A model generated the notes under the pieces. The model did not search any database. It was given only the letters and a program-made list of their open reading frames with translations, and was not told the origin of the DNA. A stretch of 64,000 bases of DNA. Origin: Anadara kagoshimensis (Eukaryota; Mollusca; Bivalvia; Arcoida; Arcidae). Shown here piece by piece: positions 11,560 through 23,772 of the stretch (position 1 is the stretch's first letter; the number at the start of each line of letters is the position of its first letter). A program made the translations under genes and the position numbers. Location: positions 58,453,908-58,517,907 of the forward strand of contig CM037875.1 in the NCBI GenBank assembly GCA_021292105.1, in the 5' to 3' direction.

Positions 11560-13320
11560 AAAGATTTTAATTGTAGAACATTGTAAATATATTTCCAAAC
11601 CTATAAAAAATTTCTAATTTTCCTCAAATTGCTTAATCTTAATTTTTCTAATGCTATATTATAGTTCAATTTTGTTCTTAAACTGCTTAAATTTAATTTA
11701 CTATAATTTACTCTGGCGTTTTATATAATTTCTCCCTAGGATAAATATAAAGTTAAAAGATTTTAACCGAAATGTTTGGATTAACAAAGATAGTCGATTT
11801 AGGATTTATTTCTAAATATATTCCTTTATTTACAAACAAATTTTCGAATTTCCCAAAAAGATTATAAACATTTGACATTCCCAAAACAAATATTCTATAT
11901 TTTCCGCAAATGTATAACAAAATTTACATTTATCATACGTACTGATGCCATTTGTTTTCAGGTAGGTAACTATTTGTTGCTAAAAAGTTATTACTTATTC
12001 TTTACTGAAACCATTGGAGATAAGTATTTTTGGTTGTATAAAAGGGTATGCCATTGTAAATTTCCTATTCTTTATATCCTAATTGTTGGTTTTCATTTAA
12101 AAATCTTTTATGAAAACTATATTGTTTTTCAAGTATCCTTTATATAGTATTGTTTTATGGTTAATTTTTATATTTTTGTTACACCATATCCACGAAATTT
12201 CCCTGTCAGTTTTGAGGAAATATTCTTGACAGACCATGCTTCAAAATATTCTTTCCAAAAAGTTTGTTTTTTTAATATGATATATTTTCTTATTTAAACA
12301 TTCACCTCTCATAGTGGCAATGCCATTAATTTTAACTTGAATTTGAAGTTAAAACTTCTGTAACCTTAAACATTTAAAATTACTTTGTAAGAGCCTTCGT
12401 ATCCAGGTTATTTTTAATGATTTTTATTTTTTATTTTTTAACACATTTTACAAAAATTATTAGTACATCATTCACACTCTCATACATACACAGAATAAAC
12501 AGGTACATGTACAAACTCTTAAAACCATGTTTTATCTTTAATCCGAAAAAAACTTAATGCTAAAGAAACTACATTACTCATTTAATATCTTTTGGTAATC
12601 TTCCATATTTTTTTTCAAATATGTCTAAATTATCTGATAGTTGATATTGTTCTTTGTTGTTAAATAAAGATAAAAACGTGTTTTTGGAGTTCATTAAAAT
12701 CCTAACATTGTTCGTTGTATCGTTTTACTGTAATATAATGTTTTGTGGTGTTTGCAATTTTATTTGTTCTTTTTTCTCATATTTACCTAAAATAGCGTCT
12801 CTAACCAAATGATGTAAATATTATCGTTTTCCATATTTGAATTAATGTTTTTGCTTGTTTAGCTTTTCCATCATAGTTTAAAGATATAATTTTATCCAAA
12901 TCTACATGAAATTTATTCCTTATAATGTAAAAGTACGTCCTCCTCACTCTAGTTTTAATCGACGATTAAATGTTTCTTCAGAAAATTTCCGAACCTTTCC
13001 AAACTGTTTTACATTGATTCATATTGATATTCAATCTAGATATGTTGGCAAATAAATTGACAGATTGTAAAGATGCATCCGTATATTTATAAGACCCATC
13101 TGAAATAAGAGATATATCATCTGCAAATTGTTTAATTTCTCTTTATTTATTGCAATACCTTTGACCTCTTTATTATTTTGTATCATAATACTTAGTATTT
13201 CAGCACATATTAAAAAGGGTAACTCGAAATTGGGTCCACTTTCATACCTACTGAAAAAATTATGAGACAAGGTTTTTTTGCACCACTGCAGCAGAAATAT
13301 AAAGATTTTTATAAGCAAGC
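11560..13320 (-). mobile_element. Decayed LINE, L1/Tx1-like
   Basis: The minus strand at 13030-13260 still reads as an RT middle region (ICAEILSIMIQNNKEVKGI, preceded by a degraded SPYLF-like box). Downstream in coding direction there are pieces typical of the LINE C-terminal region: IRNKFHVDLDKIISL, a KLTGKFRGYGV segment near 12200, and a CFGNV-type cysteine-rich end with SFWE near 11850. Stops and shifts are dense. It is much older than the LINE at 35738-39436. The assignment comes from translation by eye. Confidence 0.6.
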
Positions 13321-13379
13321 AATGTTAAGTGACTTTTCGTGTACCACTTATATACTGAGTATCTGTTAATAATTCTATT

Positions 13380-14300
13380 TTTAGACAAATCTTGTGGTCT
13401 AACAAAGATTGATGGTATGTTCAGTATTTGTTTTATAGTCCCTCCCTATAACAACATTAGATTCATATTGGAGAATAAGTTTGATAATATAATTTTCCAG
13501 CAAACAATCGGAAAATCTATCAGTACAAACTATACGCCTTTGTTTTCTGATTTATTTCTTTATTCTTGTGAAGCAGACGTTATACAGACCCCTGTTTAAT
13601 CTGGAAACTCCACATACAGATATATAGATGACTTTCTGTCTCTTAACAATCCTAAATTTGGAGACTATGTGAATGTCATCTATCCTAGTGAGCTCGAGTG
13701 ATTCCTCACGTTCTGTTTCATATTTAGACTTAAACCGGAATTATGACACCCACGAAAGGCTACATTTAAAAATTCATGAAAAACGGGATGACTTCAATTT
13801 TTATCGTCAACTTTCCTTTGCAGCAAAATACCTGCTTCTCCTGCTTATGGTGTGTTTGTTTGCAATTAATACGCCACGGTAGAGCTTGTTCACACTACAG
13901 TAACTTTGTACAACGAAGCAGGTTGCTTGCAAATGAATTGTTGACCAATGGATACTCAAAGCCTGGGATTATCAAGGCCATCAAAAAAGTTTTATGACCG
14001 TCATCACAGTATTATTGGTAAATATCATGTCTCCGTATCCAAAATTATCCTGCATATATTTGTCGTCCTATAGGTCAGTGTTTCTTTTATTACACACGTA
14101 AAGGATGTAGCCAGCTAAACAGGAGATGCTTAACTTACAGGGGCATCCTGGCTTACTTCTCTGTAGATATCTCTGTGATGTTTTGACTGGATATATTTGA
14201 CGTCCCATAGTTCCATGTACCTAACTTGTGAGTTTCAAAGTTTTTACTTTGCTTCTGGATTGTGATTCGGACATGGATTAGTATGTTTGTTTTTGATTTA
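13380..14300 (+). pseudogene. RT copy: core, C-terminal region and 3' tail
   Basis: The longest plus-strand RT remnant. QQTIGKSISTNYTPLFSDLF (13500-13560) is the degraded GIPMGTNCAPLL box. YRYIDDFLSLNNPKF lies near 13610-13660 and RDDFNF near 13785. SRLLANELLTNGYSKPGI follows near 13916, then KKVL and RHHSIIGKYHVSVSKI, then the tail, ending at about 14297 in GGATTAGTATGTTTGTTTT. Multiple frame breaks. This copy shows directly that the tail module is the 3' end of the RT element. Confidence 0.75.
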
Positions 14301-14515
14301 AAAATATTAATGTATGCTATTTGGCATTTTTCTACACCTTAAATATATAAGGACAATTTAAAATCTCATACTCATATAAGAACTAAATATTATTTAAACA
14401 CATTTGGTTTGCTGTTTAATAATTTAGTAACAAGAATTATATTACAGCTGTACAACTAAAAGATGAAGTTTATTATCATTATATATTAGAGATAATGTAA
14501 TTAAGAACATATTTT

Positions 14516-15133
14516 ATGTGATTTGACCGATCTTTCCCAAAGGATGTCTTGCTAATAGTGGACCAAAGAACGCTGGATCCTCCAAAATCGGTTTTGAAAA
14601 TTCGTGACTACAGCAGTTTAGCATACTGCATTAACTCGTATTTTATGTTGCCCTAATGTTAACGCCATTACTTTCGTCATTATAAAAAAACCTTTTGACA
14701 TACTATACACTCTCACTTTGTCCACCGGTCTTATACCCGTTGTGCTTGCTATGTTGACAATATATTCGCCATTTCCTTTATCAATCATGATTTGAGCAAT
14801 AATTTGAAAAATTATGGGTGCTTTTAGATTACTTTCTATGATAGTATCAAAAGTGTCTTTTGCTGTGTAAAGAAAAGAAAAAGACGAGGTGGACATAGCC
14901 CGGCATTATTAACTAGATAATTAGCATCGCCTATTTTGTCTACCACTTTCTTCACAGCTGACCGAAAGTACAAATCCACCTGCATTGTTATAATTCCAAG
15001 AATATCCACATGGTTAAGCGCCTGCTTTACAAACAGCCTGCTTTACAAACACTTCTGTATTTCCCCTGCTTATTGCCTCTACTGGCACCAGTCACTATAG
15101 CCTAGCCTGTTTTCCAAAAAGATTTACAGATAT
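14516..15133 (-). pseudogene. SDR copy C, truncated and start lost
   Basis: SDR homology runs from 15133, where the ATG is replaced by ATA, down to 14516, where it stops inside the IGQIT segment, so the last ~30 residues are missing. The central part is readable (SNLKAP, IVNIASTTGIRPVDK, TKVMALTLGQHKIRVNAVC). A short duplicated CTGCTTTACAAACA lies near 15020. Not functional. Confidence 0.85.
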
Positions 15134-15139
15134 AATTTC

Positions 15140-16420
15140 TGTAGTTCTTGAAGCTCTATTACGATATATACCTATATCAGTATCAGATAAATTGGCCATC
15201 GTATGACCTTAGTCAATTGGGTTACAGGTTGTTTGTCAGATACAACATTTATCGTGTACTTTTTACCATTTTCAAGTTGATTATAACAAATACAGTGGTA
15301 AAGCCAAAGAAGAAATTATCGTACTACCAATTAAATTACAGAATTTATATTGACAATAAATTTGTAACGGAATCTTCTATTTTTACATATTGTTTTTCAT
15401 TTTATTTATAAGAAAAATGTGTATACATACATTAAAATCACTAAAGATTCCAAAACACTAGAATATAATCTTAACGTTATTATGAATGGTTATTGGATTT
15501 TCTATGTTAAGTACTTCAAGACTAGGTTTATCAATACCTCCAAAAGCTGTTATTGAGCAATATTATTGATATGTATACATTTGTCTTCCCATAGTTCAAA
15601 ATTCTTATGTTCTCATTTTTTTTATTTTTGCATGTTGTGGATGTTTCTACATAGAATAAAGTTACAGTACCTTCTGGAGAACCTAACCTCACTTCCTTGG
15701 TGTAAGTTCCTTCAATTAGCGTTATTTTCCAGTTTCCAAAGGTTTTTTTTTTGTTTTGCGCTCAGTATTCTGATTTGAACATAGGACAGTATGTTCTGTC
15801 TTAGACATTGAAATGGTTCCAAGAACGTTGTTGATTAATTTTTCTTACGCATTCATTTACTTGGTTTAACACCAGCAGTGTTCGCTGTAAAAGCTCTATC
15901 AACCTTTTTTTCATTGTCACAATGAAATGTAATATATAAGTATAACCACTGGATGTTACCATACAATAACAGAAAAAAAAAAAAACTACGATATTTCCAT
16001 AAATAGAGTACACATGGTTTTTATTATTGATTGTTTAAAATTGAAAATGTTTTGATTAAACTAACAATTAAATGTATCTAAAACTGAATGACCTAACCAA
16101 ATTATATATCTAAAATGAAAACATCGTTATTCAGTTCTCCTGTTCATAGAGAAAAAATGGAAATTGTTCAAGTTCATGCACCAATTGGGCCTTATTCTAG
16201 GGCTCATCATATTTAGGATAAGGTAGGTCATTGTTGTTCATTTCCACATGTGATCATCATAATTATTCAAATTATGACATCTCATTTAAAATTGGTTATC
16301 ATGAGCAAGAAGGCACAGAAGGAAATATTTTGACATAGTTATATTGCATTGGTTCTTTTGTTAAACTTGCTATATGTACAGAAAAATTCCCTTTTGGATG
16401 AATGGTTAATATTTTCCCAA
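15140..16420. other. No gene recognised
   Basis: AT-rich intergenic sequence. I see no supported coding region, RNA or clear element. Confidence 0.5.
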
Positions 16421-17607
16421 ATATTTCAGTAGATTTTGTATCAAGTTTGGACGATTTGTATGAGTTAAGAGGTATGAATGAATGCAGGTGACTTCAATTA
16501 GTGCATGTAAAGTAAACAATACATATTGTCTAGACATAACGTGTATAGTTTTGTAACCTACATTTTCTTCTAAAGCGCTGTTATCTGTAAAAACATTTAA
16601 AACACGTCTGTCTGATATATTACATAACACATATAAATGAATGTAAATATAACGATTATACCCGATGTTAAAACTTTTGAGGTCGGTGTCTCTGCTGATG
16701 GAATTTTCCCCAAGGATACCATTAGCACAGGTGCATCTATTACTGGATTGTGATTCGGACATGGAGTAGTATGTTCGTTTTTGATTGAATGTAATACCAC
16801 CAAGAAAATGCTGCAACAAAACGCTTTATTAAAAAAAATAGGTCATATTAACAAAATTATTATGTCTATCGAAACACCACGATGACCGTGTTTGTTATAT
16901 TTATTACACAAAGAATTTAATCATTATAAAGGCGTCAACAAAATACGAAATTCAATAATAATAAAATCAAACTTACTAATCCATGTCCAAATCACAATCC
17001 AGCAAATTAAAATATTTCAGTAGATTTTGTATCAAGTTTGGACGATTTGTATGAGTTAAGAGGTATGAATGAATGCAGGTGACTTCAATTAGTGCATGTA
17101 AAGTAAACAATACATATTGTCTAGACATAACGTGTATAGTTTTGTAACCTACATTTTCTTCTAAAGCGCTGTTATTTGTAAAAACATTTAAAACACGTCT
17201 GTCTGATATATTACATAACACATATAAATGAATGTAAATATAACGATTATACCCGATGTTAAAACTTTTGAGGTCGGTGTCTCTGCTGATGGAATTTTCC
17301 CCAAGGATACCATTAGCACAGGTGCATCTATTACTGGATTGTGATTCGGACATGGAGTAGTATGTTCGTTGTTTTTGATTGAATGTAATACCACCAAGAA
17401 AATGCTGCAACAAAACGCTTTATTAAAACCAAAATAGGTCATATTAACAAAATTATTATGTCTATCGAAACACCACGATGACCGTGTTTGTTTATTTATT
17501 ACACAAAGAATTTAATCATTATAAAGGCGTCAACAAAATACGAAATTCAATAATAATAAAATCAAACTTACTAATCCATGTCCAAATCACAATCCAGCAA
17601 ATTAAAA
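16421..17607. repeat. 591-596 bp tandem duplication
   Basis: Units 16421-17011 and 17012-17607 are nearly identical, differing by a few short indels. Each contains a plus-oriented scrap of the RT tail (TGATTCGGACATGGAGTAG near 16750 and 17342) and ends with a minus-oriented scrap (ACTAATCCATGTCCAAATC). A minus-strand reading frame of about 136-145 codons is kept in both, but it runs through tail sequence and matches no family I know, so I do not call it a gene. Confidence 0.9.
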
Positions 17608-17880
17608 CGTTTGAACTGAAAAATTAGGTTAAATACGTAAACTTCAACAAGGAAAATGAGACCCGATGCTCCGGAAGAGTAGGCAGCTCCTATTTAGCAA
17701 AATACATTTGTCACATGTATTATCACGTGCTTTCTACCAGAGAATTGAGGCCGGATGCTCCGGAAGAGTAAGGATTTTCTATTTAGCTAGCTATATCCGT
17801 CAAATATATCCAGGGCGATCCTGCACACAGAGAAACCATCATTTTTTAAAGGACCTGATAAGCCTAGTCTTGCAGTATCC
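17568..17880 (-). repeat. RT-family 3' tail, partly doubled
   Basis: Tail module (17570-17700) followed by a second partial copy (17735-17800, again GCCGGATGCTCCGGAAGAG) and an eroded RT C-terminal remnant beginning CAAATATATCCAGGGCGATC. Confidence 0.7.
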
Positions 17881-17884
17881 CTAG

Positions 17885-18380
17885 GTCAACAATATATATT
17901 TGTAAGCGCCTTGTTTCGTTGTATAAAGTTCTCGTAAAAATGTTCATTTTAATCTACACAGGAGAATAATGAGAAAAAGTAAAAACAAAATCAAAAGTAT
18001 TATTGATACATTTGTATTTTCAGAACAAAAAAAAATGAATGTTAGGTTTAAATTTTTAAAAGGAATAGAAGTCTATTAACATTAAAGATAAACAATAACC
18101 TTATATTAGAGAATTATTTCATAAAAAGTATGGTTAGTATGATTTTTGAATTTTATATTCGCATGTAGTAAAGATGCAAATATGAGTTAGTCCATACAAT
18201 AATGCACATTTAAATTACGTAGTAAACGTTATATAATCAACCGTATTTCAGTACAAAATATTTTTATTTACTGTTCAATTTCTTATTAACCGATATTGTT
18301 TTTGTATAACAACAAATTTAAATTACCATATTTATGTAGAAAAAAACCTAAAACATTTTATTAACCTTCAATTTAAGAAC
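17885..18380. other. No gene recognised
   Basis: AT-rich sequence; the 3' part resembles the regions just downstream of the other SDR copies (TTTATGTAGAAAAA block). Confidence 0.45.
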
Positions 18381-18384
18381 ATAA

Positions 18385-18729
18385 TTATGAAACCAATAGA
18401 CCACCGTCAACTGGTAAATCCGACCCGGTTACCATTGAAGCGTCATCACTAAGTAGAAACACAACAACACTGGCAACATCAGTGATTTGACCGATCTTTC
18501 CCAAAGAATGTCTTGCCACTAGTGAATCAAAGAACGCAGGGTCCTCTAAAACGGCTTTGAAAGTTCGGTGACTACTGCAGTTGGGCATACAGCATTAACT
18601 CGTATCTTATGTTGTCCTAGTTCTAACGTCTTTATTTTCGTCATCATGGATAAACCAGCTTTTGTAATACCATAAGCTCTCATATTTTTTATGGGTCGTA
18701 ATCCTAATGTACTTGCTATGTTGACAATA
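18385..18729 (-). pseudogene. SDR copy D, 3' half (split by transposon)
   Basis: The C-terminal part of an [23 protein letters not shown] and the PVDGGLLVS end, with a TAA at 18385. A one-base loss near 18550 breaks the frame. Homology stops at 18729, where a Harbinger-like element begins; the 5' half resumes at 21393. The 3' half resembles copy B2 most. Confidence 0.85.
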
Positions 18730-21392
18730 AGACATCTCCTACCTACCTACTTTGACTATGACCGTGAATGTGAACTAAACACGTGGGGGTCAAAGTTTAA
18801 CTTTGCATTATACTAGCTAGTAAACATAATATATTGCACATATCTACATGTTCATACATATATTATATTATAGTACGTCCATGATTTGATGGCACAGTGG
18901 TTATCGACAAGGACGGATTAAATAACGCATACAGGTGTAAATAGCGTATTAACATACGGGTATAATCACGTCGACACCCGCTTTATTCGTTACAATTACC
19001 GTAATATTAAAATAGATTCCATCAGATCGTGGATGACCTATATAGGCAAACAACATTGACCTGCCAGCTTGACTTTTAATTAGACATTTTTAACCTTTGG
19101 TCGGAGTAGGACTCGGAGTAAGAGTTGTACTTCAAAGGGGGTCATCTCAAAATTGTTTTTGGCTTTAGAACTTTTCACGCCTATAGTTCTACCAACTTTC
19201 ATTAAAAACCATCAAATGCCATAATTGCACAGTCTTAATCAGATTTGCTACAGTAAATAGTAACATTTTATCATCACGCTCAGTGTCTGAGTACAATAGG
19301 AATGTCTTTAATCAGCAATATTGTGTCTTGTTGTACATTTCATTGCTACAATTTTTGTTTCTGATAATTTATTTCAAATACAATGTCTTCAGCTTAAACC
19401 TTTTATATTCAATGATACATTGTGAAATTAGTATAATGTAGAGATAAACCTTATGAAATTTGTAAAATATAAAAGCAATAATATAAGTATATATGCACCA
19501 ATTAGTAAAATGAGGACGGAACAAATGGTATGTCATCAAAAGATATTTATTACTGTCTGAAAAGTCGTCTTTTTCCACCAGCAAGAGCAGCAGAAATTTC
19601 AACTACTGCTTAAAGTTTCATCTAGGCATTCGCAAAATTGGTCCAACAACTCGGTGTGTTTTGATTTCACGAATAGCATGTTTTACACTTATTTGGTACT
19701 TGTTCAATATACTTGTCATTAAATGTCGTCATTTTTGTTTTAATTATCGAGGTTTTGCCTTAGTTTGTTGTCATCGGTAGGGTGTAATTACTGGTGCCCT
19801 ACTAGCAAAAACCTTTATCAGATTTAGACAGTCTTGTGGAATAGATCTAGCTCTGCAATAAGACCGATTATAAATTTGGACATCGTTTTTATGACCAGAA
19901 ACCAACCGTGAACATATCTTAGTTGACCATAGTTTCCGTTGATAACAATGTTATGTATGCAATTATAATAACGATGCCCGCTGTAAGAAAGTAACTATGG
20001 TTTGTTACTTGGTCTATAAATTGAATGTAAAGTACCGTCTATAGCAGCTACAGTATCTGGCCAGTTGCCCCATTCATTATCTGATTGTCAATGCACATTA
20101 CCTGCGTAAGGGTCTCACATTTTATTGTGCATAACGTCAATTTCATTTGCAATTGTCGCAATACTTACTTCGAACAAGAATAAGAGCGAATCCACATTAA
20201 ACGTGAAAATACTCGGGTTTCAAATGAAGAGATAGGAACTATGCATTAATCTTGAATATCAACAAGTAAAGTTATAAACATGCATTGACTTGTTTTATAT
20301 ATTGTCATATGTTTTCGAAGTCACCTCTGCATATGGTTATTTATGATGTTTGTGGTTCAATATCAATATATTTCTCCAATAAAGGTTTCTGTGATATAGA
20401 ATATGTCGCTCTGACTCACCATTTACAAGGTTATTGAAACGTACTGGATTAAAAATGCTTAGAAGCATATGCTTAAAATGTTTTAAGAAAAACGTAAAAC
20501 GTTGAGATGACCCCCTTTGAAGTACAACTCTAACTCCGAGTCCTACTCCGACCAAAGGTTAGAAATGTCTAGTAGTAGTAGTAATATTATGAAACAGTAG
20601 AGAGTCAAGAGAGGAAACTGGGAAAATTGAATGTTTCTGTTGCTGCAAAAGATGGAACTAGTGCCATTTAAAAGTCTGGTATAGAACCTCAACAATTATA
20701 TTACAGTGGACAGACACACGCTCAATATATACATACACTGGTTATTGTTGATAATTGCGGTATTCTGTGCTTTTAGAAGTAATTTTCGTGCCCTTAAGAA
20801 TGACGCCCAAAGTTTTCGTTACAAGTTTACCAACCATAGAACTTGATTCTGAACTTCAATTTTCTCCTATATGTTTGATTCTAGCAGCTAAGATGTTTCA
20901 AAATATATGTATTCTTTAGTAACCCTTTACAAAAGACATCAAATTAATAGAAAATCTCAAAACATAATACATAAATGTGAAAAGTTTAACGAAGTTATAA
21001 ATACTATAGAGTGCAAGTTGAACATGAATTCTGTGAAATAAAAATCTACACGACTGTTGGAACACTTTGGAGATTGTCGAGACGTAAAGTTTCATCTGTT
21101 GTTGACATTTTCAGCACTTTCTGTCCGGTGTAAACGCCGCTTTCGTTTGCAAATGAAAACCATACTTGTAAAACCAGTCTAACTTTATTTTTTAAATTCC
21201 TATTTAAAGGGAAATATAATTCTCTAAAAGTTTGCCCAGGATCTTGAATTACAAAGGTAATATAAGAAAAGACTGAGCTTTTTGGAATTGATCGCGTTTA
21301 TTATTTAAAAACAACAACCAAGTTTTGATATAACCCTCATTTAGTTCCATTCACGGTCATAGTCAGTGTATCCAGGTATGTTGAAGATGTCT
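18730..21392 (+). mobile_element. Harbinger-like DNA transposon inserted in SDR copy D
   Basis: The ends are inverted repeats of about 50 bp: 5' AGACATCTCC and, after a variable stretch, TGACTATGACCGTGAATG; the 3' end is the inverse, closing with AGATGTCT. The element is flanked by ATA on both sides (18727-18729 and 21393-21395), and the flanking SDR sequence joins perfectly across it. Near 20640-20760 the plus strand shows remnants of a DDE-type transposase: AAKDGTSAI, then EPQQLYYSGQTHAQYIHTLV and DNCGIL. This resembles PIF/Harbinger (HARBI1-like) proteins, and a 3 bp duplication fits that superfamily. The coding region is dead and interrupted by a nested element. Confidence 0.82.
19083..20569 (-). 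mobile_element. Nested second Harbinger-like transposon
   Basis: Inverted repeats of about 65 bp: GACATTTTTAACCTTTGG, then TCGGAGTAGGACTCGGAGT and a segment ending GGGGTCATCTC, with the inverse at 20505-20569. The sequence next to both ends is TA. On the minus strand (about 20090-19640) there is a transposase remnant: WPDTVAAIDGTLHSIYRP, then YSGHRYYNCIHNIV, and further on VKHAIREIKTHRVVGPILR, with stops. The AxDG aspartate is the first catalytic position in this family. It lies inside the outer element in the opposite orientation, so it inserted later. Confidence 0.78.
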
Positions 21393-21769
21393 ATAGATCC
21401 GCCATTTATTCTATCAATCATTGATCTAGCGATAATTTAAGACATGAAACATGGGTGCTTTTAGATTAGTGTCTATGACATCATCCAAAGTGTCTTTTTG
21501 CTATATCAAGAAAAGACGTCTGGGGTGGTAATATCCCATCATTATTCACAAAATAATCAACCTCACCTATTTCGTATACAACTTTCTTCACGGCTGACAG
21601 ATCGAGCAAATCCACTTGTACTGTAATAATCCCATGAATATTCACATGGTTTAGATCCAGATTCCAAACTTTAGCATTTTCTTTACAAAGAGCTTCTGCA
21701 TATTCCTCTACCTATCCCTCTACTGGCACCAATTACTATAGCACGTTTTCCAGCAAATATTTCAGACAT
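21393..21769 (-). pseudogene. SDR copy D, 5' half
   Basis: N-terminal SDR part from the ATG at 21769 to the transposon junction. Several single-base changes disrupt it, among them TAA in ATTTAAGACATG and extra bases near 21497 and 21700. Its upstream flank (21780-21910) is homologous to the flanks of copies A1 and B1. Confidence 0.85.
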
Positions 21770-21910
21770 ACTTTCTTCAGTTTTTGAATCTTGAAAAGGG
21801 AGTCCGCGTAGTTCCTACCGACCTAAAATGATTAATGACTATCTGTCTAATGAGAAGCGGGTGAAGCTAATAATAGTCACACATTGTGTTTCTAAACACT
21901 AAGCACATGG

Positions 21911-22108
21911 GTATAGGCAAACAACATTGACCTGTCCGCTAGACCTATCGTTAAGAATATCGATATAGGTGGATCCACTCAATACATGGGTAGTGTTAAG
22001 ATCCAAGTTACACATACACAGTGCAATGTGCTTCCTATACATAGATGTACTTGGTCCGTGATGAATATTTAAATAAAAAGTCGAGCGGACAGGTCAAAGT
22101 TATACACA
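21911..22108. mobile_element. Palindromic MITE-like element
   Basis: Left arm GGCAAACAACATTGACCTG, then CCGC; right arm GCGGACAGGTCAAAGTTAT. Internal GATATAGGTGGATCCACTC is shared with the half copies at 7862 and 24640. It lies next to a second member at 22125. Confidence 0.7.
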
Positions 22109-22124
22109 GGTATTCAAATACAGG

Positions 22125-22370
22125 TATAGGTAAACAACTTTGACCTGTCCGCTTGACCTTTTATTTAAATATTTATCACGGACCAAGTACATCAACACAG
22201 GTATAACATCTGTATATATCGCCCATGAGATATACTCACCTCATAGAGTACACTTGTGTACTGTGTATGTATTAACTTGGATCTAAACACTACGCATTTA
22301 TTGGGTGGACCCTCCTTGAGAATTTTCCTAATGAAAGGTCAAGCGGACAAGTCAATGTTGTTTACCTATA
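22125..22370. mobile_element. Palindromic MITE-like element, full copy
   Basis: Left arm GGTAAACAACTTTGACCTG, then CCGCTTGACC; right arm GGTCAAGCGGACAAGTC, then TTGTTTACC. About 246 bp, non-coding, orthologous to the deleted copy at 5356-5545. Confidence 0.72.
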
Positions 22371-22734
22371 CAAAGCAAGCACTGTGGATGGGTTTATTTT
22401 ATGGAATGATAAACAAAACAGTTAAATTAAAATTTTTGAAGCAAAATATAAACAAGTTTTCAAACTCAATTTATTTTAATTGCAGTTATTAAAGCGATTT
22501 ATATTCAGAAAATAATTAAAACATGTAATAGCCAGAACGTTTGCCTTCTAACAGTGGATTATGTACATTGATTTTTTAAGCAAATGAAATAAAACAAATA
22601 AATAAATAGAAATAAAAATACTTTGCATGAAAATCGAAACTTTTTATTTTATTTTTATTGTTATCAGTTCAAAGGTTAAGTTTATTATCAGAAAATGTCA
22701 CTTTTTGAATTTTGAATTAATATTATACATATTT

Positions 22735-23290
22735 TCTAGCATCATCTATATATATCTATATGTTGAGTTGAATGATTTAGCGACAAGCTTTTCTCCAGAT
22801 TTAACAAGGTTATGCATAAATTCTGCTTCATAAGAATAAAGAAACAAATCAACAAGCAATGGTGCACAATTTGTACCCATTGGTATACCGATTGTTTGCT
22901 GAAAAACTACTAGTATATTACCAAACACAACAAATATGTTATCTATCAAAAACTCCAACATTTTGTTGTTGGTATCTTCAGTATATTTTTGTTTGGAATC
23001 GTATGATCGCCAGATATTTGTATCTTGGCTTACCGTTTTTGTAAAAGAATACCTAGTCAATAATTTCTTTAAGACGTTCTTTTAATTTAGAATGAGGGAT
23101 AGTGGTTATATTGTAGACAAATCAAATGTTTTTATACTTTTTACATGAGATAAAGTATTAGAAGCAAGATGTTCAAGTAATTCTTTAGAATTTTTGAGAA
23201 TTCACATTTGGTTGATTCCAGATGTAGAATATACTATTTCTGAATAAAACTGAAGACCATCTTTGACGATTGTATAAAAGTTATTTATGA
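22735..23290 (-). pseudogene. RT fragment, RT core (block B copy)
   Basis: The minus strand reads GIPMGTNCAPLLVDLFLYSY and YRYI just before the frame ends at the degraded YxDD position. Upstream pieces include DSKQKYTEDTNNKMLEFL and IFVVFGNILVVFQQ. It is the duplicate of 5885-6485 and is slightly shorter because of a deletion near 23008. Confidence 0.75.
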
Positions 23291-23344
23291 TAACGGATGA
23301 CTTTTAAACATTTAATATAATTAAAATCATTGTATTAATTAAAA

Positions 23345-23475
23345 AACATAAATCCATGTCCGAATCACAATTCAGAAGCAAAGAAAAAACTTTGGAACCG
23401 ACAAGTAAGGTTAGACACGTGAGCTTCCACCAGGAAAGTGAGGCCGGGTGCTCCGGAAGGGTACATCACCTGTTT
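23345..23475 (-). repeat. RT-family 3' tail
   Basis: Same module as at 6546-6680, in block B, downstream (3') of SDR B1. Confidence 0.8.
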
Positions 23476-23772
23476 AGTAATTATATATATAAAAGTATGA
23501 TTCTTGATATTTTATTTTTTTATCGAAAAGATATATAATTCAGTAATTCCACTTAATAATACACAGTTAAATTACGTAGTAGTGGCCTTTATAGACATGT
23601 TTGACTGTAATTATAATATTACCACAAGTATTTCAGAACGAAATATATTTAAATTAAAGTGCAATTATGTTGTAACAAATTTGTCTCTGTTTAACAACAA
23701 TCATAAATGATTATATTTATGTAGAAAAAAATCAAAAACATATTGTATGTACTGTTATATTTAAGCGAATAA

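Noticed and set aside
16406..17413. 136-145 residue minus-strand ORFs in the 591 bp duplication
   Set aside because: The two are the same frame duplicated recently, pass through tail sequence and resemble no family, so conservation between them is not evidence of selection.
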